DNA of 64,000 nt. Source: Canna indica (Eukaryota; Streptophyta; Magnoliopsida; Zingiberales; Cannaceae). The notes beneath the pieces were generated by a model that saw only the letters and a program-made list of their open reading frames with translations, was not told the DNA's origin and did not search any database. Position 1 is the first letter of the stretch. Each line of letters opens with the position of its first letter. The DNA is taken from the NCBI GenBank assembly GCA_034359265.1, contig CP136891.1:40726001-40790000 (forward strand). Reading direction: 5' to 3'. A program made the translations under genes and the position numbers. This document shows, piece after piece, positions 20,027 to 30,494 of this stretch.

Positions 20027-21046
20027 ATCATTCATCATAAAGAGGTCCAATGTCTAAAGTAGAAGTGAATCTAGGCATGTTTTCTCATATACCTAGCCTA
20101 GTGTCATTCCTCCTAGTCATGAATCAAGTTCTTTCTATAAAAGTCATAGTACACAAGCTCCCTATAACGAAGGATCTAGGGAGGGTGAAAGTTTCACGCT
20201 TTAGATAGAATATCAAATCAACAAGCTTCCGGTCCTTTTCAGGGTAATCATGTCTTGTTTCTACATTGGCACATGTCCGATTATATTTTGAAGTGTTAAA
20301 AATATAAACGTATAGATTGATTTCTTCCTTAAGAGCTTAAGCTTTTGGAAAACTTGGTCATTCAATCAAATTTAACATAATGAAAATAGAGATCTCTATG
20401 GAGATATGGACTCAAGAAGGATACAATATATTTCAGTACCAACATAATTAAACTATACTAAAACGTAAGAAAACCACAATAATCGAGAAACCTAATAGTA
20501 AATCATATTAAATGATTTCCAAATTGCATTATCTTAACCTCCAACATCCTTCTTGAAACCAAGATTTAAAACCTCTTATAGGTATTGATCTCAGTAAATG
20601 ACCGCCCGTACCCGCACATATTAGTACACTATCAACTGATACTTGGTATAGTTCAGTAGAAATTGGATTATATTGGGAATTTTGTTTAATTTTATTTTTA
20701 TATTTCACGTTAAACCTTGCTTTTTCATAAAGAATTTTATTAACATGCTTGAAGCATGAATATAATGCATGTAATAAAGTATAGTTTGATAAGAAATTAT
20801 AACGAGTGGTTTGAGGCCTAACTCTTTTGTTGAACTCGATTTTCAAAGGGGAGCAACATATACGAGTAGATTGGGTTTTGTCCAAAGTAGTCAAAAAGAA
20901 ATGTCCAAATGCTGAAAAAAGTCATTATGCATGTGTTGGGCAATACTGGATGATGCGGTGCTTGTACCGAGCAGCATGGTTTAAAATATCAGTACCGGTA
21001 CGAAAAATGCATACCAAATATTTTTTTTTTGATTTTGCTGTTAAAA
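20027..21046. other. stretch between two CACTA elements, no recognisable gene
   Basis: Several unconnected short frames occur but none has a known family. Near 20940-21015 the words GTACCGAGCAGCAT and CAGTACCGGTACG resemble the GGTAT/ACCGG-rich repeat found on the far side of the next CACTA element (27920-28180). The CACTA probably jumped into that repeat type. Confidence 0.35.
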
Positions 21047-21099
21047 ATACACTACTACATTTTGGCTCTATGGCCACGCCACTTTTTGGAACGATTGGA

Positions 21100-21325
21100 A
21101 AAGTATTCCCATAGATCACTTACAAGAACGGTTTCCAGAACCGTTCCCTTAGCCATTACACTATAGGAACACTAAAAAAACCGTTCCCGTAGATAATATA
21201 TGGGAACAGTTCTAGTAACTATTCCCTTAGCCTATATACTATGGGAACAGTTTTAGTAACCGTTCCCTTATCTTTTATACTATGGGAACATAAAGGAACC
21301 GTTCCCTTAGTCTATACTATGAGAT
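21100..21325. repeat. left subterminal repeats of the large CACTA element
   Basis: About ten alternating GGAACNGTT and AACCGTTCCC words, in both orientations, with repeated CTATGGGAACA and CCCTTAGYCTATA. In this transposon class such repeats are the binding sites for the TNPA-type protein. Confidence 0.85.
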
Positions 21326-21360
21326 GCGAAAAAATGGTGAAGAAATCACGGAATGCTACG

Positions 21361-21736
21361 TCGGTCGACCGATCGAAGCCAAAATTTGGCAGAAGCCATT
21401 CAGTTGACCTGTCGGTCAATCGAAGTTGGTGAAGAAATCGCAGAAGCCTATGTTGATCGATCGATCGGTCGACCAATCGAAGCCAAAATGTGGCAGAAGC
21501 CATTCGGTCGACCGAAGTTGGTGAAGAAAGTGTGATATGCTATGTCGGACGATCGGTCGAAGCCAAAATTTGGCAGTAGCCAATTCGATCGACCGATTGA
21601 AGGTAAAATTGGGCAGAAGGCGCATCGGTCGACCGGATGGCAAATCGAAGATCGCGCGCCTAGGCTTCACTGCATCGGTCGACCGATTGATGCGAAAAAT
21701 TAGCAGTAACCATTCGGTCGACCTGTCGGTCGACCA
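21361..21736 (+). repeat. GGTCGACC dyad array, block 3 (CACTA promoter)
   Basis: Seven perfect GGTCGACC dyads (21363, 21467, 21506, 21627, 21677, 21716 and 21728) plus variants lie in 375 bases, mostly as TCGGTCGACCGA. They alternate with GCCAAAATTTGGCAGAAGCC-type inverted repeats, which also occur in the LTR arrays. The last dyad ends about 12 bases before a TATA box. Confidence 0.88.
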
Positions 21737-21747
21737 AAGTTATATTA

Positions 21748-21754
21748 TATATAA
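21748..21754 (+). promoter_or_regulatory. probable TATA box of the CACTA element
   Basis: TATATAA follows the dyad array and precedes a pyrimidine-rich leader (21830-22090) built from degenerate TCTTCTCCGCTCGACG units. That looks like a transcription start region and 5' UTR. A second TATATATAAA lies at about 21768. Confidence 0.5.
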
Positions 21755-21829
21755 GCCAAAAATATATATAAACCTGCTCATATTTAACAACTGTTCCCAA
21801 AAATACCCTATACACCAAAATATTTTCCT

Positions 21830-22090
21830 TTCCCGCTCACTCGATCTCTTCTGCCCTAAACACTCTCCGGCTCGTTCGTACTGTGTCGGATCGATCCCTC
21901 CTATCGTTATATATCTCCGCTCGATGATCTCTCCGCTCGACGTCTTCTCTGCTATTGCCGTCTTCTCCGCTCGACAATCCCTCCTGTCGTGCCGTCTTCT
22001 TCGTTCGACGATCCCACCTGTCGTCTTCTTCGCTCGATCCCTCCCGCCCATCTTCTCCACTCGAATTAGTCGTCTTCCCCGTCAACATGT
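21830..22090 (+). repeat. degenerate pyrimidine-rich tandem repeat (leader region)
   Basis: Units of about 17-25 bases resembling TCTTCTCCGCTCGACGATC recur roughly ten times. Long overlapping frames on both strands arise from this repeat and are not taken as genes. Confidence 0.7.
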
Positions 22091-22094
22091 AAAC

Positions 22095-23815
22095 CCTCCC
22101 CTCTCCCCTCTCCCTTAATTCTCTACTCAATCCCTCCTGCCGACTTCCAGCCAAACCTAGCTACTATCACCAAATGCTCAATTAAGCTCAATTAACCAAT
22201 TATTTTGGTTTTTCAATTACTGCAAAATGACTTTCCTTCCACCATATTTTAGCTTTTCACATGGAATGCAAAATATGAATTAACCGATTCTTTTCTATTC
22301 CAATGCCTTTGCTTGAGGACCATTTCTTGTTAGGTAGTAAGGGTTTAATGATTTAAAATGTAAAGAATTCCACAGTGATGAAAAGCTTTTAATTTATCAA
22401 TTTATCAAAGACTTTGCATTCAATTTATCAATTTAAGTGATGAAAAGCTTGTTAGGTAGTAAGGGTTTAGCATTCATATGTTTCTACGTTTGTCATCTCA
22501 CAGCTCAATTTATCAAAAGACAATGTATGTATTTAATTGTTTACAATGTACGTTTGTCATCTCACAGCTCAAATCAATACAACAATGAAAAATCAATCAA
22601 AATTTTAAATTTACTATGTATGTATTTAATTGTTTGGTGTCATTTGTTTGATGGAAGCATCATGGGACAAGAATGCATACATGATCACACAGTATTTTGT
22701 GCAACCTTCAGCTTCCACTGCTTGTTTGGATCACCATTATTCCATGTACAGTGAATGAGGTAGATGATCCAAAACAAGCATCAGTTGTCTTCATCTTCAT
22801 CTCTTTGCTCTGCAAACAAGTGAGGATTCTTGTGTCCTAGATGAGGTCTGGCTGTGTGATGACAAAACCAAAGGGGGGAGGTGGGTCTGATTTCTTACCC
22901 AAGAGATGTGTGCATCTAATAGAGAAGGTCTGGACTAGATTGGTAGCTTTGGATTTAAGGATCCGTTGACCGCCTTAGCAAGTATCTTGCTTGGATTTAG
23001 TGATGGAAGAAGCTCTTCCATGCTCAGGTATGGCCACATGTTAGGTTTCACTATGAGGTGAAATGGAGGGAAAATTGAATTGATAGGAATGGCAACCAAC
23101 AAATAGAGTACAAACAAAAAAAAATGTATATATAAATTTGAAGTCAATTAATTATTTAAGTTAATGTGTTTGGAAATGAGCATTTTGTTCTACATGTTTT
23201 TCTCATAATTACCGTTAAATTTAATTAATGTTGAGTTCAAAATGATCACTTACTTTTAAAATGATCATATTTATGTCTACATGTTCTAAGTGATTTTGCA
23301 CTATGTTAGAGTTGCATGTATAACTCATCAAGTTGATGTTGTCGTTTTTTACCCTTTGCATTTTTTATTTATGTAGTTAAGTGAAATCTATGGATAAAGA
23401 ATGGCGATGATTGATTGGTGTTCCACATTTGTGCATGTTTTATGATCTTCATGTATTTCTTTGAAGCCTACTTAGATATTCATGCCGCTCATAAATTACC
23501 CTTTCTGCAGCCACACCTTGATCCTAATACTAATATATCAGCAGCCTGATATTAATGAAGTATCCTGATAGATATCAGGATACTGATATTGATGATATCA
23601 AGATACTCATATCAGTATCCTTTATTACTGATACTGATAGATATCTTTGTTGTTTATTATTTTTGGCATGCCATAGATATCTTTGTTGCTCTCTTTACTC
23701 TTTCATTTATCCTAAAGAATAAATTTATCCTACTACCAACCATGGAATTGCCATAGAACATGCTATATATTTATGATTTATATAACTGAAAATTAAAAAG
23801 TTTTCTATGATTTAT
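22095..23815. other. non-coding interior of the large CACTA element
   Basis: No transposase-like frame is visible. Direct repeats include TTGTTAGGTAGTAAGGGTTTA (22328 and 22449) and ACGTTTGTCATCTCACAGCTC (about 22488 and 22551). A GATATC-rich array lies at 23540-23660. The region probably serves as leader and first intron of the TNPA-like gene. Confidence 0.5.
23540..23660. repeat. GATATCAGTATCCTGATATC-type array, copy 1
   Basis: Short words TATCAGGATACTGATAT and TATCAGTATCC recur in both orientations, giving many overlapping palindromes. A second array of the same words is at 25330-25490. Confidence 0.85.
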
Positions 23816-25329
23816 GTAGTGAGATGATACAAGGAAGTGATATGGACTTTCCACTACAAGCAAAGTCAAGCAAAGAGTTAGCCAAGCATTACAAAATTAA
23901 ATGTGAAAAGATTGACATAATAAGAAGTTAAATTCAAAGAGTCAGCTAGCTGGAAACAAACATACAGTGCTGAAAAGACATGCTTCAGAGACCAATAAGA
24001 AGAATATCAATGTGCAAGAGAGAGGAAAAACACCATATCAAAAGCCAAAGGATGCAGTCCCCACTCAACCTAGTGTTTCTACTATAAGACAGGCCATTTC
24101 CAATGTGCAAGATAGAGGGAAAAACTAATTAATGCAGCCATCACTAAACCCATATCCTCTACTCAAAAGCAAGTTCCTTCCAATTCCAATACAAGATCTT
24201 CTCAAGTACAACAACAAAGACCAATAATTCAATATCAAAGATCTACCCAAGGACCAAAGCAAAAAATATCAACCATTCAAGATCAACAAAGAGAAGTTAA
24301 CCATGAGCAAAGAGATGAGTATGCAACAACGAAGACAAATACTACACCTTTGCGTCCATCAATGTCAGTGGTTGCATATCGTGAGAAGATGGGTATGCAA
24401 GTGCTAGAAGAAGATCAACTAGAAGAGGAATGTAGAGACATGGACCAAGTTGAGGAAGAACACAATATACTTGATGAGCTAGTAGTGGAAGCAAATGTTG
24501 AGGAAGAGCATAATATACCCGATGAGCCGGAACACGATACGTCTGAAGGTATATTATGTCATTATATGTAATTATATAATTAGCTTATGTTTAAATCATT
24601 ATTGTTATGTCAAATAGGAACACCAAAAAAGAAAGCAAGAGGGAAGACAATGTGCTACAAAATTCATGGAAGATCGCTAGAGGAGCGACAAGAAATAATT
24701 TTCAATTGTGAAGTACAACCAGTTGGGCCCAATGAGAAAGATGTTTCAGACTTGAGCCAATTTTTAGGAACTGTGACACGAAATTCAGATTGGTGTCCCT
24801 TGATTTACACCAATTGGAAGGCTGTACCAAACAAGTATGACATATGGAAATATATCAATGTATGATTTTTTTATATTGTTCATTTACATTTGTATGCCAA
24901 TATTAATGCTTGTTTTGCTTCATTTTGTAGAAAAAATTCATCCTTCCGGAAATAGGAAAAGGGGTTGTGTTCAAAATTATGGATGAAGCTTGGAGGAAAC
25001 ACAAATCAAAAATCAAGAAGGAACATTTTGATAATTACACAACAAACAACGAGAGGATAAAAAATCGTCCTATAGACATTCCTCTAGAACACTTCAAGCA
25101 AATGATTGATTATTGGAGCTATGAACCCATCCAAGAAAGTAGTTAGCTAGGTTTCTTTTATTTAAACTAATAGTTGTTAAAGAATAAGCTTTATGTCCAT
25201 TACTTATAGTCTCTAATTGTGTTGACTATACCTTTATCCCATCTTCTTCCATTTGGAATTATATAGAAGGAGACAAAAGGCACCATATGTGTGGCCAAAG
25301 GTACTAATTTGACATTAAAAAGAAGCATG

Positions 25330-25490
25330 CAAGATATCAGTATCATGATATTAGTATCCTGATACTGATTTTAGGATATCAGTATCGATAATGATATCAG
25401 GATATCAGTAATACTAATATCTCCTGAGATTGATATCAGGATATTAGTATCATACTGATATCAGGATACTAATATCAGTGTGAAGCTTTT
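25330..25490. repeat. GATATCAGTATCCTGATATC-type array, copy 2
   Basis: Repeated GATATCAGTATC, CTGATATCAGG and ACTAATATC words in both orientations lie within an intron of the TNPA-like gene. The same words as the array at 23540-23660 occur here but in none of the other regions. Confidence 0.88.
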
Positions 25491-25574
25491 TCTTGTCACT
25501 TTTCTAGATTACTTAATGGTGGAAGCAAATGAAAAACAAGTAGAAGCTGGCTTCCTGTAAGATTTTTCCCTTGA

Positions 25575-26050
25575 TCGGTCGATCGACGGGTCGACCGATT
25601 GACGGAAAAATGTCTACTTCCAATCCGATCGACCAATCGGTCGACCGAAGCAAGCTATTACACGCCAATCGGTCGACTGACGGGTCGATCGGTTGTAGCG
25701 AGATTCGACCATCTCGGATCCGATCGACCGACTCAGTGATGCCCGACTCGCGCTATGCCATCCGGTCGACCGATGAGCATTCTGCCATTATTTGGCATTG
25801 GTCGGTTGACCGACTGGTCGACCGAATGGCTACTGCCATTTTTCAGCGACATTCGGTCGACCGAATTGGCTGCTGCTAATGCATCACACCATTCGGTCGA
25901 TCATCCGGTCGACCGAATCAGAGCCGAAAACTTTTATCTTTGGATTTCTCATTTCGCGCTTGGTTTTCGGCTTCGTTCTTCAGCGTGCTTTATCTTTGAA
26001 GGATTCTTCATGCTATCCAACACATCTTTGATGCACGCATTGATGTAGGA
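25575..26050 (-). repeat. GGTCGACC dyad array, block 4 (intron of TNPA-like gene), probably LTR-derived
   Basis: Perfect dyads are at 25589, 25639, 25764, 25816, 25855 and 25907, with TCGGTCGACCGA contexts and TGGCAGTAGCCATTCGG read on the minus strand. Beyond the array (25915-26050) the minus strand shows faint similarity in order to the copia U3: GCATCAAAGATGTGTTGGAT against GCACCAAAGACGTATTGGTC, and GAAGCCGAAAACCAAGCGCG against GAAAGCCAGAACCCGAAAATG. I infer an old, inverted U3 fragment of a related LTR family lodged in the intron between the exons ending near 25302 and starting at 26332. Confidence 0.75.
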
Positions 26051-27294
26051 TATATGCTCCATGCTATCCGATATGGTTATGCACTAATATATACTTGTAA
26101 ATTTTTTCTGGTTGCATATATTTAGTTTCTTTGTTATTGATGTAGCATATAGGATATATGCCAACAAAATAAATTGAACAGATCACAACAAAAATGGAGG
26201 CATCGGATGGGCAATAAAAGATTTTCTGTAATAAAAGAAAAATTGGTAATATTTTTTTGCATAAACATATTCATATTTTGAATAGTAATGTCGATATTAT
26301 GTTTTAACTCATTCTTGTGATTTATATAAAGCATGCTCAAAAGAATGAAGAACCCAGTCAAGTTGAAATGTTTGTTGAAACTCGGACTAAGGATGGAAAA
26401 GCCTTAGATGATGAAACCTAAGAGGCAATTGTGAGTTTTTATTCTAGCTATTATTTTACTTAATTATTTATTATTATCACTAACATTATTAAATGTACAT
26501 TTAGGAAAAGCTTAAAACCATGGTTGAGCATGATGGGAAACTTGCTGCTGAGGCCTTTCAATCTATGTTTGGGAAAGAGAAGTCAGGAAGGGTGTGTTGT
26601 TATGGAGGAACAATTACACCCACAATCTTAAAAAAAAAAGAAAAAATGGTAGCAATGCAGGAAAAACATGATCAAGAGGTGAAGTCTTTGAAGGAGCAAC
26701 ATGCAATAATGGAAGAAAGACATACAAAAATGAAAGAGAGACAGAACCATATGCAACGCCAAATGCAAGGTATGCAATCTCTTTTGAAGACATTTATTTC
26801 ACAGGCGACCCCATATTTGGACATAGAGGATATAACAGCTTTGTTGGCACCACCAACTACTCTAAGGGATGCCAATAGCATATTTGGTTCTTCCACTTCC
26901 ACATATCATCCTCAAAATCAGGTAATTTTAGTTTAATATATGATTATGAAGTCTTTTGGAAAATTTTAATTATTAATTAATTTTTGCAGAAAAATGATGA
27001 ATTGAGAGAAGAAAGATGAATTTTACGAAGGAGATGATCAAGAGGACTTGGCTAATGGGAATGCTAGGCTTGATAGAATAATTTCACATATTTGTGAAGT
27101 TTAGTTAGACTTAATTGTGAAATTGTGGAATGAGAATACTATAATTGTGAATTTGTTATTTTGTCAACAATTAAATATATTCTACGTTTGAATGAAATTT
27201 ATGTTTTCGAATCTACGTTTGTGAAATTGTATGATTGTCTGTGAAAATTGTATGGTTTACAGGTTTAGGAACAAATATGAACTGTGCAAGAATT

Positions 27295-27720
27295 ATAGGA
27301 ACAGTTCCTCTCACCTATAGGAATGGTTATTGTACCGTTCATATAGTTTCGGCCTATAGGAATGGTTCTCAACTGTGCCTATATGTTTGACTTTTAGGAA
27401 CGGTTAAAAATCATTCCTATATTTCATCCTATAGGAACGGTTCTTCAACCGTTCCTATAATGTTTACCTATAAGAACAGTTGAAAAATCGTTCCTATAGT
27501 CCCAGCCTATAGGCATGGTACAGGAACACTTTAACAATCGTTCCCATAGGCTGGACCTATGGGAACGGTTTTTTTGGCAGCGTGACTATAGGGACGAAAA
27601 CCGTTTCTATAACCTAACAGAACGGCTGATTTGAGTACACATGGGAAACCGTTCCCGTAGGTCTATGAGAACGGTTTTTTGTCTTTTGGGAACGGTTTTC
27701 AACCATTCCCATAGGTCTAA
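27295..27720. repeat. right subterminal repeats of the large CACTA element
   Basis: A dozen or more GGAACGGTT / AACCGTTCCTATAG words in both orientations, mirrored to the left subterminal block, run up to the terminal CATTTTAGACC-type inverted repeat. Confidence 0.88.
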
Positions 27721-27919
27721 AATGTTGTAGTGATAACTTCAATAACACATAATTGATCAAAAAATACTTAAATTTAATATTCAAATGTCAAAAACATGAA
27801 TACAATGTTTAAAATGCGGACGAATGACGTCCGTCGTACTCGTACATATCTTGGGGACATACACGACTAAGGTCAACACCGTATGTTGGGATGCGTGGCG
27901 ACTAATTTGCCCTAACCCC

Positions 27920-28185
27920 TTATGTTGCGCTACGCAAAAACCCTAATACAGTACCAAACAGTATATCTTGGGCGGTATCGCCCGGTATGACATCAAATAC
28001 CGCCCGGTATGGGCAGTATTTACCGAGATACCCGGTATCGTCCAATACCGGATATTTCGTATACCGGTTTTTTCAAAAACCGGTAAATACCGGGCGTACC
28101 GCCTGGTACGGTATTTGATACCATGCCGAGCAGTACAAGCAATACAACTTGTATCAAGCACAGGCGGTATTTTCTGGTACTACCC
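27920..28185. repeat. GGTAT/ATACC-rich degenerate repeat
   Basis: GGTATCGCCCGGTAT, CCGCCCGGTATGGGC, ATACCCGGTATCG and inverted GTATACCGGTTTTTTC-AAAAACCGGTAAATAC recur with imperfect periodicity. The last pair forms a foldback around 28062-28090. It encodes nothing recognisable. Confidence 0.75.
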
Positions 28186-28189
28186 AACA

Positions 28190-28645
28190 CCAATCTCAAC
28201 ATTATCAAAAATTGGTAAATAACAACCATATCGAGCAATAAAAACCATCCTTCAAAATCCAGATCATAATAGTAGAAAGTAGAAACCGGCAAAATAAAGA
28301 ATGCTGAGCTGCAAGCAAAATGGTATGAGATCAAATATCATAGGAGTTGAACTTTGACCAAGTAGAAATGATATCATGAACGTTGCATTAGGACAAAGTT
28401 GAGAGGTGCACATATAAAAGAAAGAGCTTACTGCGAGGTGCATAGAGAAACAAAGACCTGTGTGGAATTGCTTACTGAGAAGTGTACATATAATAAAGAG
28501 GTGCATGGAGAGAGGCAAGAGCCTATGAAGATATGTACTTAAGAGACAAGGTCCTGTATGAAGTGCAAAAAGAGATACAGGATCTTGAGGAGCACGTTGA
28601 GAGAGGCAAGGTAGTGTAAATAAGTGCACAAGCAATGAAATAAGC
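28190..28645. other. repetitive stretch without a gene
   Basis: Loose repeats of GAGAGGTGCA, TTACTGAGAAGTG and GAGAGGCAAG make long hydrophobic frames on the minus strand that have no family resemblance. Confidence 0.4.
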
Positions 28646-28649
28646 TTCA

Positions 28650-29430
28650 AACAAATATATTGAATATGATAAATAGAGCCAAAGCAGGAGATTCAAGTTG
28701 GAGATGTGTTGAGAGAGCATGCTCAGGAAGCAATGCTAATAGGCACACTAGACAAACCTGCTAAAAATACAATGTCGAGAGTAGTGCATGCTGGAGTAAC
28801 TTGCTAAGGATGCAGTGCTACTGAGTAGTAAACACTATAGTAGCTTGTTGAAGGTGCACGACATAGTAGAGACAAACTACACAAATCAAGATTAATTTAC
28901 CTCTCAATGCACCATCATGATCCGGCACTGACCCATGCGATGAAGAAATCACACTGCAAGTCATGCAATGCTGATGGATGCAAGTAACAACGGAGAGCGG
29001 TGGCATTATAATGGTACTGTAGTTGTCCTATAGCAATCCAACTGCTTAACTTGCTAATAAGCACAACGAGGCACAGAAGGAGATGTAAGTTTTGGAGCTC
29101 AAGTGGGCAAGACTACAATGAAGGAGAAAAGAAAATAGGAAGAAAAAAAAGAAGATAGATACTAGAGACAATAGTGAGTGGAACTTAGTGAAATTTCGGA
29201 GCTTGGAGAGAAAATTTGGAATTATTCTAAGATGCATTAATTCATTAAACAAAAGCCTTATATAGGCTTTACAAGACATTTTGATAACTCCTAAATTAAG
29301 ACTCGGTAATAAACTGATAATCATCTACTAAACTATATGATAAATAGAGATAAGTAAGGTAATTACAAAGATTAGTCAACCATGCAAGCCTTACCCATGT
29401 CTCGGAAGTGGTGTTGCATTATCTTCAACA
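28650..29430 (-). mobile_element. copia LTR remnant, minus strand
   Basis: On the minus strand, a polypurine tract TTGAGGGGGAG (about 29431-29441) is followed at 29430 by TGTTGAAGATAATGCAACAC, the expected LTR start. A TATA-like CCTATATAAGG (about 29254-29264) and a pyrimidine-rich start region follow. The LTR's far end and primer site were not found, so its extent below about 28700 is a guess. Upstream of the tract (29446-29549) the minus strand resembles the tail of a copia polyprotein frame but is too short to assign. Confidence 0.6.
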
Positions 29431-29549
29431 CTCCCCCTCAACACCAGTTTCACCATCTCAAGCTTTTGATCATCATCCTCAATCTGACGTCGCAAACATG
29501 TCTCTTTCCCTCGCGTACATCTCTTTCGTCTCTTTTGTCTTTTTCTTTT

Positions 29550-29776
29550 GGGTAAATTACACTGACCTCCCATCTATTTGTAATTTTATCTTATAACCCC
29601 CCTGAGTTTTGTAAAAGATTACACAAATCTCCTCTATTACAAAATAAGATTACACAAACCTCCTCTGAGTTTTGTAAAATATTACACAAATATCACCCTA
29701 AAAAAATTACTCAAAGATTACTCAGGGGAGGTGATTGTAACCTGAACAAATAGAAGGGGGTCAATGTAATTTATCA
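29550..29776. mobile_element. 227-bp Mutator-like MITE
   Basis: The left end GGGTAAATTACACTGACC and the right end, read inverted, TGATAAATTACATTGACCCC form a terminal inverted repeat of about 20 bp. It is flanked by the 9-bp duplication TTTTCTTTT (29541-29549 and 29777-29785), the length expected for Mutator-like elements, though this duplication is low-complexity. The interior repeats GAGTTTTGTAAAA-ATTACACAAAT twice. It encodes nothing. Confidence 0.7.
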
Positions 29777-29789
29777 TTTTCTTTTTCGT

Positions 29790-29960
29790 CTCATGTGCTC
29801 TTCACGGAGACCCGATAAAACTTCTTTCGTCCTCTGTGCTGTCCACGAGGACCCGACGAGGTTGTCTCATGTGCTTTTCGTGGGGAACTAACGAGACTGT
29901 CCCTTGTGCTCTTCACGGGACCCAGTATCAGTGCTCTTCACGGGACCCAGCGATACTCTT
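29790..29960. repeat. degenerate tandem repeat around GTGCTCTTCACGGGACCCAG
   Basis: Five or so imperfect units of about 25-45 bases (TGTGCTCTTCACGG, TGTGCTGTCCACGAGGACCC, TGTGCTTTTCGTGGGG). No coding assignment. Confidence 0.7.
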
Positions 29961-30490
29961 TTTTTTATCTTCCTCTCTCTTTCTTTGGACGACGACTGCT
30001 TTTGAAAATCCACTTCGGAGACCTACTATTGCTGAAGAAGCAGGGGTAGTTGGTGCTTCTTCCACGATTGCAGTCTCTTCTATGTGGCGATCAACGTGAC
30101 TTGTCCTCAAAACTAAAGTCGGAGTCGATACGATGGAGCGGCGATGAAACCCTGCGAAATTTAAAGTTGATGATGACCTTGCTGAAGGTAATCTTCTTCC
30201 ATATTTTGACCAAGTCAAAATAAAAATGGGGTATGCGTGATGTTTCTTCTTTGATGCAGAAATCAAGATAAATAATGGTGGGACCAGCCGAATTAATTCC
30301 TTCCTGTATGTTGCTTCACTACGTGATGAACAAATGAATCAAAATAGGTAGGGCCCGCTCCTTCCTCTCTTTTGCTGCATAATTTTTTTAAGGTGGGCCC
30401 GTCGTCTCTATATCTTGATCTCTTCTTCATCTCTGTTTTGAAGATAACATCACGAGGGGCCCACCAAAATGTAAACAATCTTGATCAAGA
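29961..30490. other. stretch without a recognised gene
   Basis: Short frames on both strands between 29960 and 30480 have no family resemblance. The segment lies between the copia remnant and the first gypsy LTR. Confidence 0.35.
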
Positions 30491-30494
30491 GACC

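Larger units (their letters stand above)
23820..27110 (+). pseudogene. TNPA-like protein gene (plant transposase Ptta/En/Spm, PF03004 type), decayed
   Basis: Exons with consistent GT-AG borders and phases: about 23820-24548 (Gln/Ser-rich, then acidic EEEHNIPDEPEHD), 24618-24859 (TMCYKIHGRSLEERQEI, QPVGPNEKDVSDLSQFLGT), 24931-25138 (FILPEIGKGVVFKIMDEAW, then IPLEHFKQMIDYW), probably about 25267-25302, 26332-26430 (EEPSQVEMFVETRTKDGKAL), 26505-26921 (EAFQSMFGKEKSGRV, then a Glu/Lys/Met coiled coil), and a short last exon from 26990. This order matches the plant Ptta/En/Spm family, whose members bind CACTA subterminal repeats. Damage: a frameshift near 24127, an in-frame TAA at 26419-26421, and a frameshift near 27010 before the natural ending SHICEV. 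The element's own GGAACGGTT repeats would be its expected target. Confidence 0.82.
21050..27732 (+). mobile_element. 6.7-kb CACTA element with a TNPA-like gene only
   Basis: The left terminus is CACTACTACATTTTGGC; the right, read inverted, is CACTACAACATTTTAGACC. A perfect 3-bp duplication ATA flanks it (21047-21049 and 27733-27735). Subterminal GGAACGGTT/AACCGTTCC repeats occupy both ends. Inside lie a promoter region, a long intron-rich leader and a TNPA-like gene (about 23820-27110). No TNPD/Transposase_21-like sequence with its DDE catalytic domain could be read anywhere inside, so mobility would depend on another element. Confidence 0.9.

Noticed and set aside
21740..22154. Overlapping open frames on both strands, up to 193 codons
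   Set aside because: They cross the dyad array and the pyrimidine-rich leader repeat of the CACTA element; low-complexity composition explains the lack of stops.
28264..28720. Cys/Leu-rich minus-strand frames that look like membrane proteins
   Set aside because: They come from loose GAGAGGTGCA-type repeats with no splice structure and no recognised domain.
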